From Leadbetterella sp031420365 (lineage in GTDB: Bacteria; Bacteroidota; Bacteroidia; Cytophagales; Spirosomataceae), in assembly GCA_031420365.1 (NCBI GenBank), contig JANOMP010000354.1, positions 1 to 27,216 of the forward strand: 27,216 bases of DNA. The letters are read 5' to 3'. Position numbers and translations under genes: made by a program. The notes under the pieces were generated by a model. It saw only the letters and a program-made list of their open reading frames with translations, searched no databases and was not told the DNA's origin. Below, piece by piece: positions 8,801 through 16,841 of the stretch; the stretch's first letter is position 1, and each line of letters opens with the position of its first letter.

Positions 8801-9551
8801 CGTTTTTGTTCATAAGCTCAACGCACAATGGATGAAAGGTATTCAACCTTCTACCACAATAGCTCATTATAGTACCATTAATAGTCTCAAGAGCATCTGT
8901 GTAACATGAACCTTCTACGGCATAGCAATAGTCTATTGGTCCTCCTGGCCAGTTGCAGCTTTGTGTATGTGGAGAGCCAAAATTATGCCCTAATTCGTGT
9001 GCAATGGTACTAATCCCGTTCCAAGGAGAAATATTAAACTTCCCACTAGCCACTCCTCCAGCACCAGAAAATGATTTGGTGGGCAAGTACATCACTAAGT
9101 CGTTCGGAATTTTTGATAATGCGGTGTTATTTGAAAAGTTACCCCTAACTTTATCAAGAAGTTTAAAAATATCTGATAATCCAGCATAGGGATCCGTAGA
9201 AGGGTCTTTCCATAAGTTTACATAAGTTAAAACAAGCTTGGTTTGAATTTCATTTTCGAATATTTTCGAAGCTTTTTGTACCATTAAAGCCACTTCGTTT
9301 TTTATAAGAATTGTGTCATTATTGTATTTTTTATAGGTATCGGAGTCAATATCTACAATTAAACGACAAAAGTAAAAATCATCAATAGCCGATTTTTTGA
9401 GTTTTCTTTGTTTTATAAGTTCTGGCAACTCATCCATGATTTGCTTAGCGGCAGCACTTAGTTCATCGTCATTTGTACCACATACAAATTCTTGGCTTTT
9501 AGCAAAGTTAAATGGGTAAATGAATAGAAAAAACAGCAAATAATATTTCAT
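5859..9551 (-). CDS. Secreted reprolysin-like metalloprotease with T9SS C-terminal domain
   Basis: A 1230-residue protein with a signal peptide (about 1-19). The catalytic domain (about 50-265) carries the metzincin zinc motif HELGHNFGSPH at 185-195 and a Met-turn IMSYC, with several cysteines nearby as in M12B/reprolysin-type enzymes. Then come fibronectin-III-like segments (about 265-560) and a stretch of repeats rich in 'DIKGDLWIL'- and 'DKSGRIWFW'-like strands (about 585-890) that resembles a beta-propeller. Ig-like or PKD-like segments follow (about 900-1140). The last about 80 residues (FPNPATEYLNLTV to GVYSLKI and a basic end) are a type A sorting domain for type IX secretion. Expected role: extracellular or surface proteolysis. 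No large propeptide is obvious. It is monocistronic, with 129 bases to the LysR gene's stop. Confidence 0.88.
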   Translation of the reverse strand: MKYYLLFFLFIYPFNFAKSQEFVCGTNDDELSAAAKQIMDELPELIKQRKLKKSAIDDFYFCRLIVDIDSDTYKKYNNDTILIKNEVALMVQKASKIFENEIQTKLVLTYVNLWKDPSTDPYAGLSDIFKLLDKVRGNFSNNTALSKIPNDLVMYLPTKSFSGAGGVASGKFNISPWNGISTIAHELGHNFGSPHTQSCNWPGGPIDYCYAVEGSCYTDALETINGTIMSYCGRRLNTFHPLCVELMNKNASRRYQKIVKITDQIKLEENFSISSNGIFNWNNINLAEVYIIEIASDETFKNLVVRDSSQQVFATLSYLKKGQTYFLRIQPRNRLGVGQWSNTSTIKTPSNWIETPRLISPANNTIDINGTNLTFNFEALPGVTEYQLQYIAFGTNTTSHSFDSPTSTRTLTTNSSTISLSSSEAVTWRVRAKQGTEFGVWSLPFTSWLRPSSVSLDLTQQAINGYPLGFTINYSGNIGNILEVKMILSENVTYEKSIVIKSWKLSKYAGQTNYPFYFQNLKENTTYFVKFEEYNNEPQNIIGLPKGLVRFSEKSFKTGVESSPKSFNYFNNSNVENLSRTIKKVVFNEEYAFVNTNEGIVRMKLDGTESRLIQRDNSKGNISNALLDIKTDIKGDLWILTKISKRIAFNGVFPKTTYRLAKVNPTTFELLQSNDFYAANNASFSTFDTESKILANNSNVLHQILKDSTQSVYDMGANSNFSNIQWGTDNFWLLSFNSTTRNNEILNINLKANAPINFNRNNSILNTVVSQIFLDSKQTLWAINQGPTPLVKYTAETGWLPISNYNLTGSVRIVGEFNGSLYLYVVNGLNRDVFSFKNNVFRKVENIPYVNSSGNFTIDKSGRIWFWQSDKLLRINPCGYLQAPVVSSSKKQIIAGENMELKAEGCTNVLWSWNEEGKNIQTLDVQNSNRLLISPKFSTNYRAKCIDNECVSDFSNLLETNVQSLALTNLDKKKYCSNERVVYSFKINGKFDSKNEISAVFYNSKRKYTSNVNVVDGKYSSLIPKEISNDTYWIKLRTTVPEIISSDSIEVAIYQSPSVKQVSGVSEMFLQDSTKITISLIGTPPFNFKFGGENVVSNSSLLNRNFYPTVPKIYSFSVSDLSDANCVSDVLSGNELNIKVSIERKYLALWVLSFPNPATEYLNLTVYNKPGEKVSAELYDTRGILVLSKSFPIVGYFDRFRINLSNISGGVYSLKIDTGSRQEVRKIVKL

Positions 9552-9680
9552 AAGAAGTTATATAAACGAAAAATAATCAATTTAAAACAGCAATAGCGTT
9601 AAATATTAAGTGTTTTAATACGTAAATACGAATTTTGCAGTTAAATATATTACATAAATCTTATTTTTCAAATAATAATT

Positions 9681-10577
9681 TTAAAGCATATCCATTAAAT
9701 TGATATCAATAGCGGCAGCATCAAAAAAATAATTTCGTTTCTTTAAAAAAGCTAAACATTGCTCAAACTTCAAAGGATTGGTGGCTATCCGTTTTATTAT
9801 TAAGTTAGGAAACATAGAAGTGTCTAAAAAGGATGGCACAAATGCAATTCCTTTTTTTTGACTTACAAAATGACAAAGTAATTCTAATGAAGATATTTTT
9901 TGAACAATTTGGGACTCTCTTTTAAAGCCCGCAGCATTGCAATAATTTTCTATTTCTTCATAGATTGGATGTACACTTTCATTAATTTCAATCCAGTTTT
10001 CGTTTTTTAAATTTTCCAACTCTAAGGTATTTTTTTCCTCCAAAATATGTCCTTTATATAATAATATATTAAGTTCACTCTCTTTTAATGGTATATAGTC
10101 GAGCTTTTTAAATAAAATAGGCTTTACTGTAATTCCAAAATCAAGGAAATCTTTATTTAAGCTTTCTTGCACCGCAATGTGGGTTTCATACTCCTCTATT
10201 TTTATTTCATGGTTTGGAAACTTACCTCCCAAAAACCCCAAAATATCTATAACCCTTTGATTATGAATCATTCGGTAGATTCCCAAACGCAATACCTTTT
10301 TCTGATTTCTAATCTTTCTTATTTTATCTAAAGCTGATTCACTCAAATCCAATATATTTTGGGCGTCTTTTAAAAATACTTTTCCTTCTTTAGTTAACTC
10401 CACAATTCTATTTATTTTCCTTTTTTGCTTGTCGAATAGTTCGACCCCAATTTCTTTTTCCAGCAAATTTATTTGTTGACTAAGGGCTGATTGGGAGAGA
10501 TTTAAGTAGTTAGCCGCTTTTACAAACTGTTTTTCTTTTGCTATTGTTACAAAATATTTTAGTTGACGAAGCTCCAT
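9681..10577 (-). CDS. LysR family transcriptional regulator
   Basis: A 298-residue LTTR. The N-terminal winged helix-turn-helix (about 1-60) reads LRQLKYFVTIAKEKQF then NYLNLSQSALSQQINLLEKE, the standard family pattern. The remainder (about 90-295) is the periplasmic-binding-protein-like effector domain. It is transcribed divergently from hpd across a 90-base gap holding dyad-symmetric sites, so it is the obvious candidate regulator of the phenylalanine/tyrosine operon and of itself. The effector is unknown; an aromatic intermediate such as homogentisate or 4-hydroxyphenylpyruvate would be reasonable (inference only). Confidence 0.9.
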   Translation of the reverse strand: MELRQLKYFVTIAKEKQFVKAANYLNLSQSALSQQINLLEKEIGVELFDKQKRKINRIVELTKEGKVFLKDAQNILDLSESALDKIRKIRNQKKVLRLGIYRMIHNQRVIDILGFLGGKFPNHEIKIEEYETHIAVQESLNKDFLDFGITVKPILFKKLDYIPLKESELNILLYKGHILEEKNTLELENLKNENWIEINESVHPIYEEIENYCNAAGFKRESQIVQKISSLELLCHFVSQKKGIAFVPSFLDTSMFPNLIIKRIATNPLKFEQCLAFLKKRNYFFDAAAIDINLMDML

Positions 10578-10586
10578 TTTCTATAA

Positions 10587-10615
10587 GTATTACTAATACA
10601 AAAGTAGAAAATACT
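10587..10615. promoter_or_regulatory. Paired dyad sites between lysR and hpd
   Basis: GTATTACTAATAC (10587-10599) is a perfect 6-1-6 palindrome and, shifted by one, fits the LysR T-N11-A pattern (10588-10600). A second, weaker dyad AGTA-N5-TACT lies at 10603-10615, with centres 16 bases apart. Between and overlapping them, CAAAAGTA (10599-10606) reads TACTTTTG on the minus strand, a TAnnTTTG -7 match for the LysR gene. The layout suggests autorepression plus control of hpd. No database comparison was possible. Confidence 0.4.
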
Positions 10616-10667
10616 ATTTGATTTTAAAGAAAATAATTTAAACTTTTACAGAAAAAATTGTATTATT

Positions 10668-11801
10668 ATGATACTGGAACAAATTGATACCATAAATGCT
10701 ATTGCGAAAACCACTGATTTTCTTCCGATACTTGGAACTGACCACATAGAATTTTATGTGGGAAACGCCAAACAGTCTGCTTTTTTTTACGAAAAAACTT
10801 TCGGATTTGAAATCATTGGATATTTAGGGCCTGAAACAGGGTATAGAGATAGATCTTCTTATGTATTGAAACAAGGCAAAATACGATTAGTTTTAACAGC
10901 CTCTCTAAATTCTATTTCAGAAATTGCTACCCATGTAGCTAAACACGGTGACGGAGTAAAGGTATTGGCTTTAACGGTAGCTGATGTACATGATGCCTAT
11001 TTTCAAACAGTTAGTAGAGGTGCTGAACCAGTTTTGCCTCCAACTCACTATTCGGATGAAAACGGTGTTGTGATAATGGCTTCAATAAAAACATATGGAG
11101 ATACTATTCATACTTTTGTGGAAAGAAAAAATTATGCGGGACTATTTATGCCAGGCTACGTATCTAAAAAGTCTACTAGTTTTAATGGAACAGTGGGTTT
11201 GCAATATGTAGACCATTGTGTTGGAAATGTAGCTTTAGGAGATATGAACCGCTGGGTGAAATTTTATGAGGATGTTATGGATTTTAAACTGTTAATGACA
11301 TTCGACGATAATGATATATCAACGGAATATACTGCTCTTATGTCAAAAGTAGTATCTAATGGAAATGGCTATATTAAATTTCCTATAAACGAACCCGCTC
11401 TAGGTTTAAAAAAATCTCAGGTAGAAGAATACTTAGATTTTTATCAAGGTGCTGGTGTTCAACATATAGCAGTAGCAACCAATGATATCGTTTTTACAGT
11501 TTCTGAATTAAGAAAAAGAGGCGTCGAGTTTTTGTATGTGCCAGATACTTATTATGAATCCCTATTCGAAAGGGTTGGAGAAATAGCTGAAGATGTAGAT
11601 CATTTAAAAGCATTAAATATTTTAGTAGATAGAGATGAGGAAGGCTATTTATTACAAATTTTTACCAAACCTGTAGAAGATAGACCAACTTTGTTTTTTG
11701 AAATTATTCAAAGAAAAGGGGCTAAATCGTTTGGTAAGGGAAATTTCCAAGCTCTTTTTGAGGCCTTGGAACATGAACAAGAATTAAGAGGAAATCTTTA
11801 A
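10668..11801 (+). CDS. hpd: 4-hydroxyphenylpyruvate dioxygenase
   Basis: Fe(II)-dependent oxygenase converting 4-hydroxyphenylpyruvate to homogentisate with decarboxylation and side-chain migration. The 377 residues match family length. There are two vicinal-oxygen-chelate halves, with an N-terminal structural domain starting near TDHIEFYVGN and a C-terminal catalytic domain. Iron ligands are visible as His183 (LQYVDHCVGN), His266 (GVQHIAVATND) and Glu345 (LFFEIIQRKG). The C-terminal gating helix region with KGNFQALFEALEHEQE is typical. It is the first gene of a five-gene co-directional operon; hmgA starts 11 bases after its stop. Confidence 0.96.
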   Translation: MILEQIDTINAIAKTTDFLPILGTDHIEFYVGNAKQSAFFYEKTFGFEIIGYLGPETGYRDRSSYVLKQGKIRLVLTASLNSISEIATHVAKHGDGVKVLALTVADVHDAYFQTVSRGAEPVLPPTHYSDENGVVIMASIKTYGDTIHTFVERKNYAGLFMPGYVSKKSTSFNGTVGLQYVDHCVGNVALGDMNRWVKFYEDVMDFKLLMTFDDNDISTEYTALMSKVVSNGNGYIKFPINEPALGLKKSQVEEYLDFYQGAGVQHIAVATNDIVFTVSELRKRGVEFLYVPDTYYESLFERVGEIAEDVDHLKALNILVDRDEEGYLLQIFTKPVEDRPTLFFEIIQRKGAKSFGKGNFQALFEALEHEQELRGNL

Positions 11802-11812
11802 ACCCTGAAGCA

Positions 11813-12967
11813 ATGCCAATTTATCATAAATTAGGTCAATTTCCCGATAAAAGACACACGCAATTTAGAAATACCGAAGGAATCTTATATAATGAAGAAC
11901 TCTTTGGCACTATTGGTTTTGAAGGAATGTCATCGCTTATGTATCATATTCATAGGCCTACAATGGTAATAGAAGTATTAAGCGAAAACGAAGTCGCCCC
12001 TAAAATTGCAATAGAAAAAAGCATAAAATCCAGATTGTTAAAGGGATTTGAAATTACTTCCGAGGATGATTTTTTAGAAAGCAGAAAAGCAATTTTAGTA
12101 AATAACGACCTCCATATTTCATTAGCGGCTCCTAGCCAAAGTATGAAGACTTATTTTTATAAAAACGCAGACGCAGACGAACTACTTTTTGTGCATAAGG
12201 GCTCAGGAGTCCTAAAAACAGCTTTAGGAAACATAAAATTTGAGCCTGGAGATTATTTAGTAATTCCCAGAGGAACGATTTATCAAATTCATTTTAATTC
12301 CAAAGAAAACAAACTCTTTTTAGTCGAATCTTTTTCCCCCATTTACACACCGAAAAAATACCGCAACTATTTTGGTCAGCTGCTAGAACACAGCCCATTT
12401 TGCGAAAGAGATTATAAATTACCGGAAGAATTAGAAACGTATGATTTACAGGGTGAATTTATTATCAAAATAAAAAAAGAAGGCATTTTGTATGAAATAC
12501 TGTATCGAAATCATCCATTTGATGTAATTGGGTGGGATGGGTATAATTTTCCTTATGGGTTTTCAATTCACAATTTTGAACCAATCACAGGTCGAATTCA
12601 TCAGCCCCCTCCCGTTCATCAAACCTTTGAAACGAAGGCATTTGTGGTTTGTTCGTTTTGTCCAAGAATGTACGATTATCATCCTCAGTCCATTCCATCA
12701 CCTTATAATCATTCAAATATAGATTCTGACGAGGTTATATACTATGTTGACGGTGACTTTATGAGCAGAAACAATATTGAACAAGGACACATTACCCTTC
12801 ATCCCGGTGGCATTCCGCATGGACCCGCCCCTGGTGCCTACGAACGCAGCATTGGGCAAACATTCACTCAAGAATTAGCCGTAATGGTGGATACCTTTAA
12901 ACCTTTGAAAATTACAGAGGAAGCGTTAAAAATAGACGATGGAAAATACTTTAAATCCTGGTTATGA
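11813..12967 (+). CDS. hmgA: Homogentisate 1,2-dioxygenase
   Basis: Ring-cleaving non-heme iron dioxygenase turning homogentisate into maleylacetoacetate. The 384 residues are typical of the shorter bacterial form. The N-terminal YHKLGQFPDKRHTQFR and FGTIGFEGMSSLMYHIHRPT segments and the cupin barrel are clear. Probable iron ligands are His300 and Glu307 in YNHSNIDSDEVIYY and His336 in HPGGIPHGPAPG. Spacing to hpd is 11 bases, and the stop overlaps the fahA start as ATGA, implying translational coupling. Confidence 0.95.
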   Translation: MPIYHKLGQFPDKRHTQFRNTEGILYNEELFGTIGFEGMSSLMYHIHRPTMVIEVLSENEVAPKIAIEKSIKSRLLKGFEITSEDDFLESRKAILVNNDLHISLAAPSQSMKTYFYKNADADELLFVHKGSGVLKTALGNIKFEPGDYLVIPRGTIYQIHFNSKENKLFLVESFSPIYTPKKYRNYFGQLLEHSPFCERDYKLPEELETYDLQGEFIIKIKKEGILYEILYRNHPFDVIGWDGYNFPYGFSIHNFEPITGRIHQPPPVHQTFETKAFVVCSFCPRMYDYHPQSIPSPYNHSNIDSDEVIYYVDGDFMSRNNIEQGHITLHPGGIPHGPAPGAYERSIGQTFTQELAVMVDTFKPLKITEEALKIDDGKYFKSWL

Positions 12968-14196
12968 GAATTTCAATAGCATCTGATTCAGATTTTTCAA
13001 TTCATAATTTGCCTTTTGGTATTTTTTCAATAAACAATTCTTCAAAAAGAGCGGGAATTGCCATTGGAGAATATACTCTTGACTTGACTGAGCTTCATAA
13101 ACTTGGCATCTTTGAATCATTAAACCTACCTATTAATACACTTGAAAATGATTTTCTTAATGATTTTATTGGCCTCGGGAAAATAATCACAAATGGTGTT
13201 AGAACAATTATTAGAGAATTCTTAACAAAAGGAGAAGATGAGCATTGGAATAATTCTTTAAAATTTTTAATCCCGCAAAGCAAAATTATACTTCATTTAC
13301 CAATTCGTATTGGAGACTACACTGATTTTTATTCTTCCGAAGCACACGCACGAAATGTAGGCAAGATGTTTCGGGATCCCCAAAACGCACTTTTACCAAA
13401 CTGGAAACATTTGCCAGTGGCCTATCATGGAAGGGCAAGTTCAATTTTCGTTTCTGGAAAAAATTTTAATAGACCCAAAGGTCAAATCTGTAATGATGAA
13501 ACGAAAGGTCCAATTTTCTCCCCTACTGTACAATTAGATTTTGAATTAGAAATGGCAACAATCATCGGCAAAAATACAGAAATCGGTGAAACAATTTCTA
13601 CAGAAAAAGCCGAGGAATATATATTTGGGTTTTTGTTATTTAATGATTGGTCGGCAAGGGATTTTCAAAAATGGGAATACGTGCCTTTAGGCCCATTTCT
13701 TTCCAAAAATTTCTTTTCCTCTGTTTCACCTTGGATAGTTTGCTTAGAAGCTTTAGAGCCGTTTAGAGAAGATACTGAAGTACAAATTCCGGAAGTTCTA
13801 CCCTATTTGAAAGAAAAAAATAGAAAAACTTTTAATGTCAATTTAGACGTTTATTTAGAAACAAAAGAGGGAGTAAAAACCCTAATTTCAAAATCCAATT
13901 TTTGTAATATGTATTGGACAGTTGCCCAGCAAATTGCCCATCATTCTATTGGAGGCTGTAATCTAAACATTGGAGACCTTATGGCATCAGGAACCATTTC
14001 AGGAGAAGCTGAAACCAGTTATGGTTCGCTTTTGGAAATTACAACTGGGGGCAAAACTAGAATTAAATTAGCAGATGGAACGGATAGGTCTTTTATTGAA
14101 GATGGAGATACTATTTCAATTAAAGGATATGCACAAAAAAATGGTATTAAAGTGGGTTTTGGAGAAGTAAGAAATGCCGTTTTACCAAGTAAATAA
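12964..14196 (+). CDS. fahA: Fumarylacetoacetase
   Basis: Hydrolyses fumarylacetoacetate to fumarate and acetoacetate, the last step of tyrosine degradation. The 410 residues match the family. Visible residues include GDYTDFYSSEAHARNVG, containing metal ligand Asp121 and catalytic His128; LDFELEMATIIG (Glu194, Glu196); and FNDWSARDFQKWEYVPLGPF (Asp228). A separate maleylacetoacetate isomerase is absent from this operon, so it lies elsewhere or the step is done otherwise. The start overlaps hmgA by 4 bases, and the stop overlaps the next gene by one base (TAATG). Confidence 0.95.
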   Translation: MRISIASDSDFSIHNLPFGIFSINNSSKRAGIAIGEYTLDLTELHKLGIFESLNLPINTLENDFLNDFIGLGKIITNGVRTIIREFLTKGEDEHWNNSLKFLIPQSKIILHLPIRIGDYTDFYSSEAHARNVGKMFRDPQNALLPNWKHLPVAYHGRASSIFVSGKNFNRPKGQICNDETKGPIFSPTVQLDFELEMATIIGKNTEIGETISTEKAEEYIFGFLLFNDWSARDFQKWEYVPLGPFLSKNFFSSVSPWIVCLEALEPFREDTEVQIPEVLPYLKEKNRKTFNVNLDVYLETKEGVKTLISKSNFCNMYWTVAQQIAHHSIGGCNLNIGDLMASGTISGEAETSYGSLLEITTGGKTRIKLADGTDRSFIEDGDTISIKGYAQKNGIKVGFGEVRNAVLPSK

Positions 14197-15047
14197 TGCG
14201 AATGATTTCAATTGATCCAAAAAACGTTTCTATTTCTGATTTCCAAGACTATATTCAAAGTGCTGTGGCACCGAGACCAATTGCTTTTGCCAGCACTATC
14301 GACTCAAAAGGAAATGTAAATTTAAGTCCTTTTAGCTTTTTTAATGTGTTCGGCACAAATCCACCGACATTTATATTTGCCCCTAATCGACGAATTCGAG
14401 ATGCTACACAAAAACACACTTATTTAAACATTAAAGAAACACAGGAAGTTGTCATTCATATCGTAGATTTTGCAATGTCCCAACAGATGTCTCTTTCGAG
14501 TTGCGAATTTGCCAAAAGCGTTAATGAGTTTGTAAAAGTAGGCCTTACTCCATGTTCTTCGATAAAAGTCAAACCCCCAAGAATTGTTGAGGCAAAAGCC
14601 GCATTTGAATGTATAGTTAAACAAGTAATAGAAATGGGAGAAAACGGAGGAGCTGCCAATCTTATAATTTGTGAAGTAGTATTGGCTCATTTTTCAGAAG
14701 ATCTATTAGATGAAAACGGTAAAATAGATCCTTTAAAAACAGATTGGATAGCCCGTTCTGGAGGAGATTGGTATGTAAGAGCCAATGCTGTTTCGATGTT
14801 TAAAATTCCAAAACCCAACCAAAATGTTGGCATTGGAGTAGAAGCAATTCCCTCAGAATTTAAGTTTCATTTTTCAGGAAACGAACTTGGAAGGCTTGGC
14901 AACATAACTATACTTCCGAACGTTCAAGAATTAGCAATTTTCAAAAACCAAAATAAGGATTTGGAGTTTAGTATTAATAATGTGAAGAAATACTTAATGC
15001 TAAATGATTTGCAAAATGCATGGTTAATGCTTTTAAATATTAGATAA
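14196..15047 (+). CDS. Flavin reductase-like (split-barrel FMN-binding) protein
   Basis: A 283-residue protein whose first about 200 residues fit the flavin reductase-like/DIM6-NTAB fold: PRPIAFASTID followed by NLSPFSFFNVFG, then PPTFIFAPNR and HIVDFAMSQQMSLSS. The C-terminal about 70 residues are less conserved. Such proteins bind FMN and may reduce flavin or act as flavin-dependent enzymes. It is embedded between fahA and the aromatic hydroxylase with TAATG overlaps on both sides, so it is made with the pathway enzymes. Its reaction here is not known. Possibilities include redox support or a side reaction on an aromatic or keto intermediate; these are guesses from context. Confidence 0.82.
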   Translation: MRMISIDPKNVSISDFQDYIQSAVAPRPIAFASTIDSKGNVNLSPFSFFNVFGTNPPTFIFAPNRRIRDATQKHTYLNIKETQEVVIHIVDFAMSQQMSLSSCEFAKSVNEFVKVGLTPCSSIKVKPPRIVEAKAAFECIVKQVIEMGENGGAANLIICEVVLAHFSEDLLDENGKIDPLKTDWIARSGGDWYVRANAVSMFKIPKPNQNVGIGVEAIPSEFKFHFSGNELGRLGNITILPNVQELAIFKNQNKDLEFSINNVKKYLMLNDLQNAWLMLLNIR

Positions 15048-16681
15048 TGAACGCCCCATTTGAAATCAACGAGATAACTGCAAAACTTCCTAAACACTTA
15101 TTGCAATTTGTCAATAACCAAAATTATACTTTGTATTCTGCAATTGATCAAGCTGTTTGGAGACATGTTATGAAAAAAAATGTGAGCTATCTACCCAAGG
15201 TTGCTCATGAATCTTATTTAGAAGGTTTGCAAAAAACTGGCATTTCTACTGAAGAAATCCCGAGCATGTACGGCATGAATCGTATTCTTAAAGAAATAGG
15301 ATGGGCCGCTGTTGCGGTGGATGGTTTTATTCCGACCGCCGCCTTTCTTGAGTTTCAAGCATATAAAGTTTTGGTGATAGCACAAGATATTCGACAATTA
15401 AATCACATTGCTTACACGCCTGCACCTGACATTATCCATGAGTCGGCTGGGCATGCTCCCATTATTGCCAATCCTGAATATTCTGAATATTTAAGAAGAT
15501 TTGGGGAAATTGGTTGTCGTGCTATTTCTTCTTCAAGCGATTTCGATTTGTATGAAGCACTAAGACACCTTTCTATTGTGAAAGAATCATATGGTGCTTC
15601 AAAAAAGGAAATTATTGAAGCCCAAGAAAAGGTTGATTTCCTTCAAAGCCAGACTAAAGAACCATCTGAAATGGCGCGTTTAAGAAATTTACATTGGTGG
15701 ACAGTGGAATATGGTTTGATTGGAACTTTGGAAAATCCAAAAATATATGGTGCTGGTTTACTTTCTTCTATAGGCGAAAGTGAAAGCTGTTTAAAGCCCC
15801 AAGTTGAAAAACTATATTATGATATTAATGCCGCAAATTACTCATTTGATTTAACCAGACCTCAGCCTCAATTATTTGTCACACCTGACTTTGCCCATTT
15901 GAGTTTTGTTCTAGAACAATATGCCAATCAAATGGCAATCAGAAATGGAGGAGCAAAAGGATTAGAACAATTAATACAATCAAATCAGATTGGCACCATA
16001 ACTTATAATACAGGAATTCAGGTTTCTGGAATTTTTAATAATGTAGTTAAAGACGATTTTCAAAGACCTATTTATTTTAATACTTTAGGCCCAACCGCCC
16101 TTTCGTTTCATGAAAAAGAAATGATTGGTCACGGTGTAAAATATCATAGCCGAGGTTTTGGGTCGGCCATTGGAAAGCTAAAAGACAGCAATTACCCAAT
16201 AGAAAATATGTCACCTTATGACCTCTTAGCCTATAAAATAAGAGAAGGCCATTTTGCTAAATTAGAATTTGAAGGTGGTGTAAAAATTGAAGGGGAGGTG
16301 ATTACGGGCGTTAGAAATTTACAAGGCATAATTATCCTAGTTTCATTTAAAAATTGTACTGTAACATATAAAGAATCAGTCATATTTAAGCCCGAATGGG
16401 GGGTTTATGACTTAGCTATTGGTAGCTCAATTATTTCTGCTTTTGCCGGGCCAGCTGATGCTAATTCTTTTGAATTAGTAAATCAAGCTCCTAAAGAACA
16501 TACTCCTAAAGTAGAAAAAAGTGAAGATATTCTAATATTAGAAGGTTTATACCAAGAAATAAGAAATATGCGAGTAAACTACGTTTGGAATAAGGAAAGA
16601 GTGGAGGAAATCAAAAAGATATTAAAAACAAACTATATAAATGATTGGCTTTTAAACCAAGAGATTTTGGAATTCAAATAA
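15047..16681 (+). CDS. Aromatic amino acid hydroxylase (phenylalanine 4-monooxygenase type), long form
   Basis: Pterin- and iron-dependent hydroxylase expected to convert phenylalanine to tyrosine, feeding the upstream hpd-hmgA-fahA route. Iron ligands are visible: His131 and His136 in IIHESAGHAPIIANPEY and Glu221 in LHWWTVEYGLIGT. The catalytic core covers about residues 30-320. At 544 residues it is much longer than the about 270-300-residue proteobacterial enzymes. The extra C-terminal about 220 residues (about 320-540) contain beta-rich sequence and a helical tail, and do not resemble the ACT regulatory domain. Long forms occur in Bacteroidota, as I recall. It is the last gene of the operon, with its start overlapping the previous stop (TAATG). 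Confidence 0.9.
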   Translation: MNAPFEINEITAKLPKHLLQFVNNQNYTLYSAIDQAVWRHVMKKNVSYLPKVAHESYLEGLQKTGISTEEIPSMYGMNRILKEIGWAAVAVDGFIPTAAFLEFQAYKVLVIAQDIRQLNHIAYTPAPDIIHESAGHAPIIANPEYSEYLRRFGEIGCRAISSSSDFDLYEALRHLSIVKESYGASKKEIIEAQEKVDFLQSQTKEPSEMARLRNLHWWTVEYGLIGTLENPKIYGAGLLSSIGESESCLKPQVEKLYYDINAANYSFDLTRPQPQLFVTPDFAHLSFVLEQYANQMAIRNGGAKGLEQLIQSNQIGTITYNTGIQVSGIFNNVVKDDFQRPIYFNTLGPTALSFHEKEMIGHGVKYHSRGFGSAIGKLKDSNYPIENMSPYDLLAYKIREGHFAKLEFEGGVKIEGEVITGVRNLQGIIILVSFKNCTVTYKESVIFKPEWGVYDLAIGSSIISAFAGPADANSFELVNQAPKEHTPKVEKSEDILILEGLYQEIRNMRVNYVWNKERVEEIKKILKTNYINDWLLNQEILEFK

Positions 16682-16841
16682 AAGGAATACGTTTTGCTTA
16701 TTCCAAATAACTGACTCTATTTAGGGCCCAAAAGTCTATCTTTACACACATTATCACTTCTTCTATCTTCTTTATGTAGCCATGAAGTTTAAAAAATACA
16801 GGCTTTAAACACACTTTCTAAAGATAATGGTTTAAAAGTAT
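16682..16841. other. Intergenic region after the aromatic degradation operon
   Basis: About 160 bases between the hydroxylase stop and the convergent TlpA relic. A weak dyad GGAATA-N9-TATTCC starts at 16684 and could be a poor terminator. No gene is seen. Confidence 0.4.
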
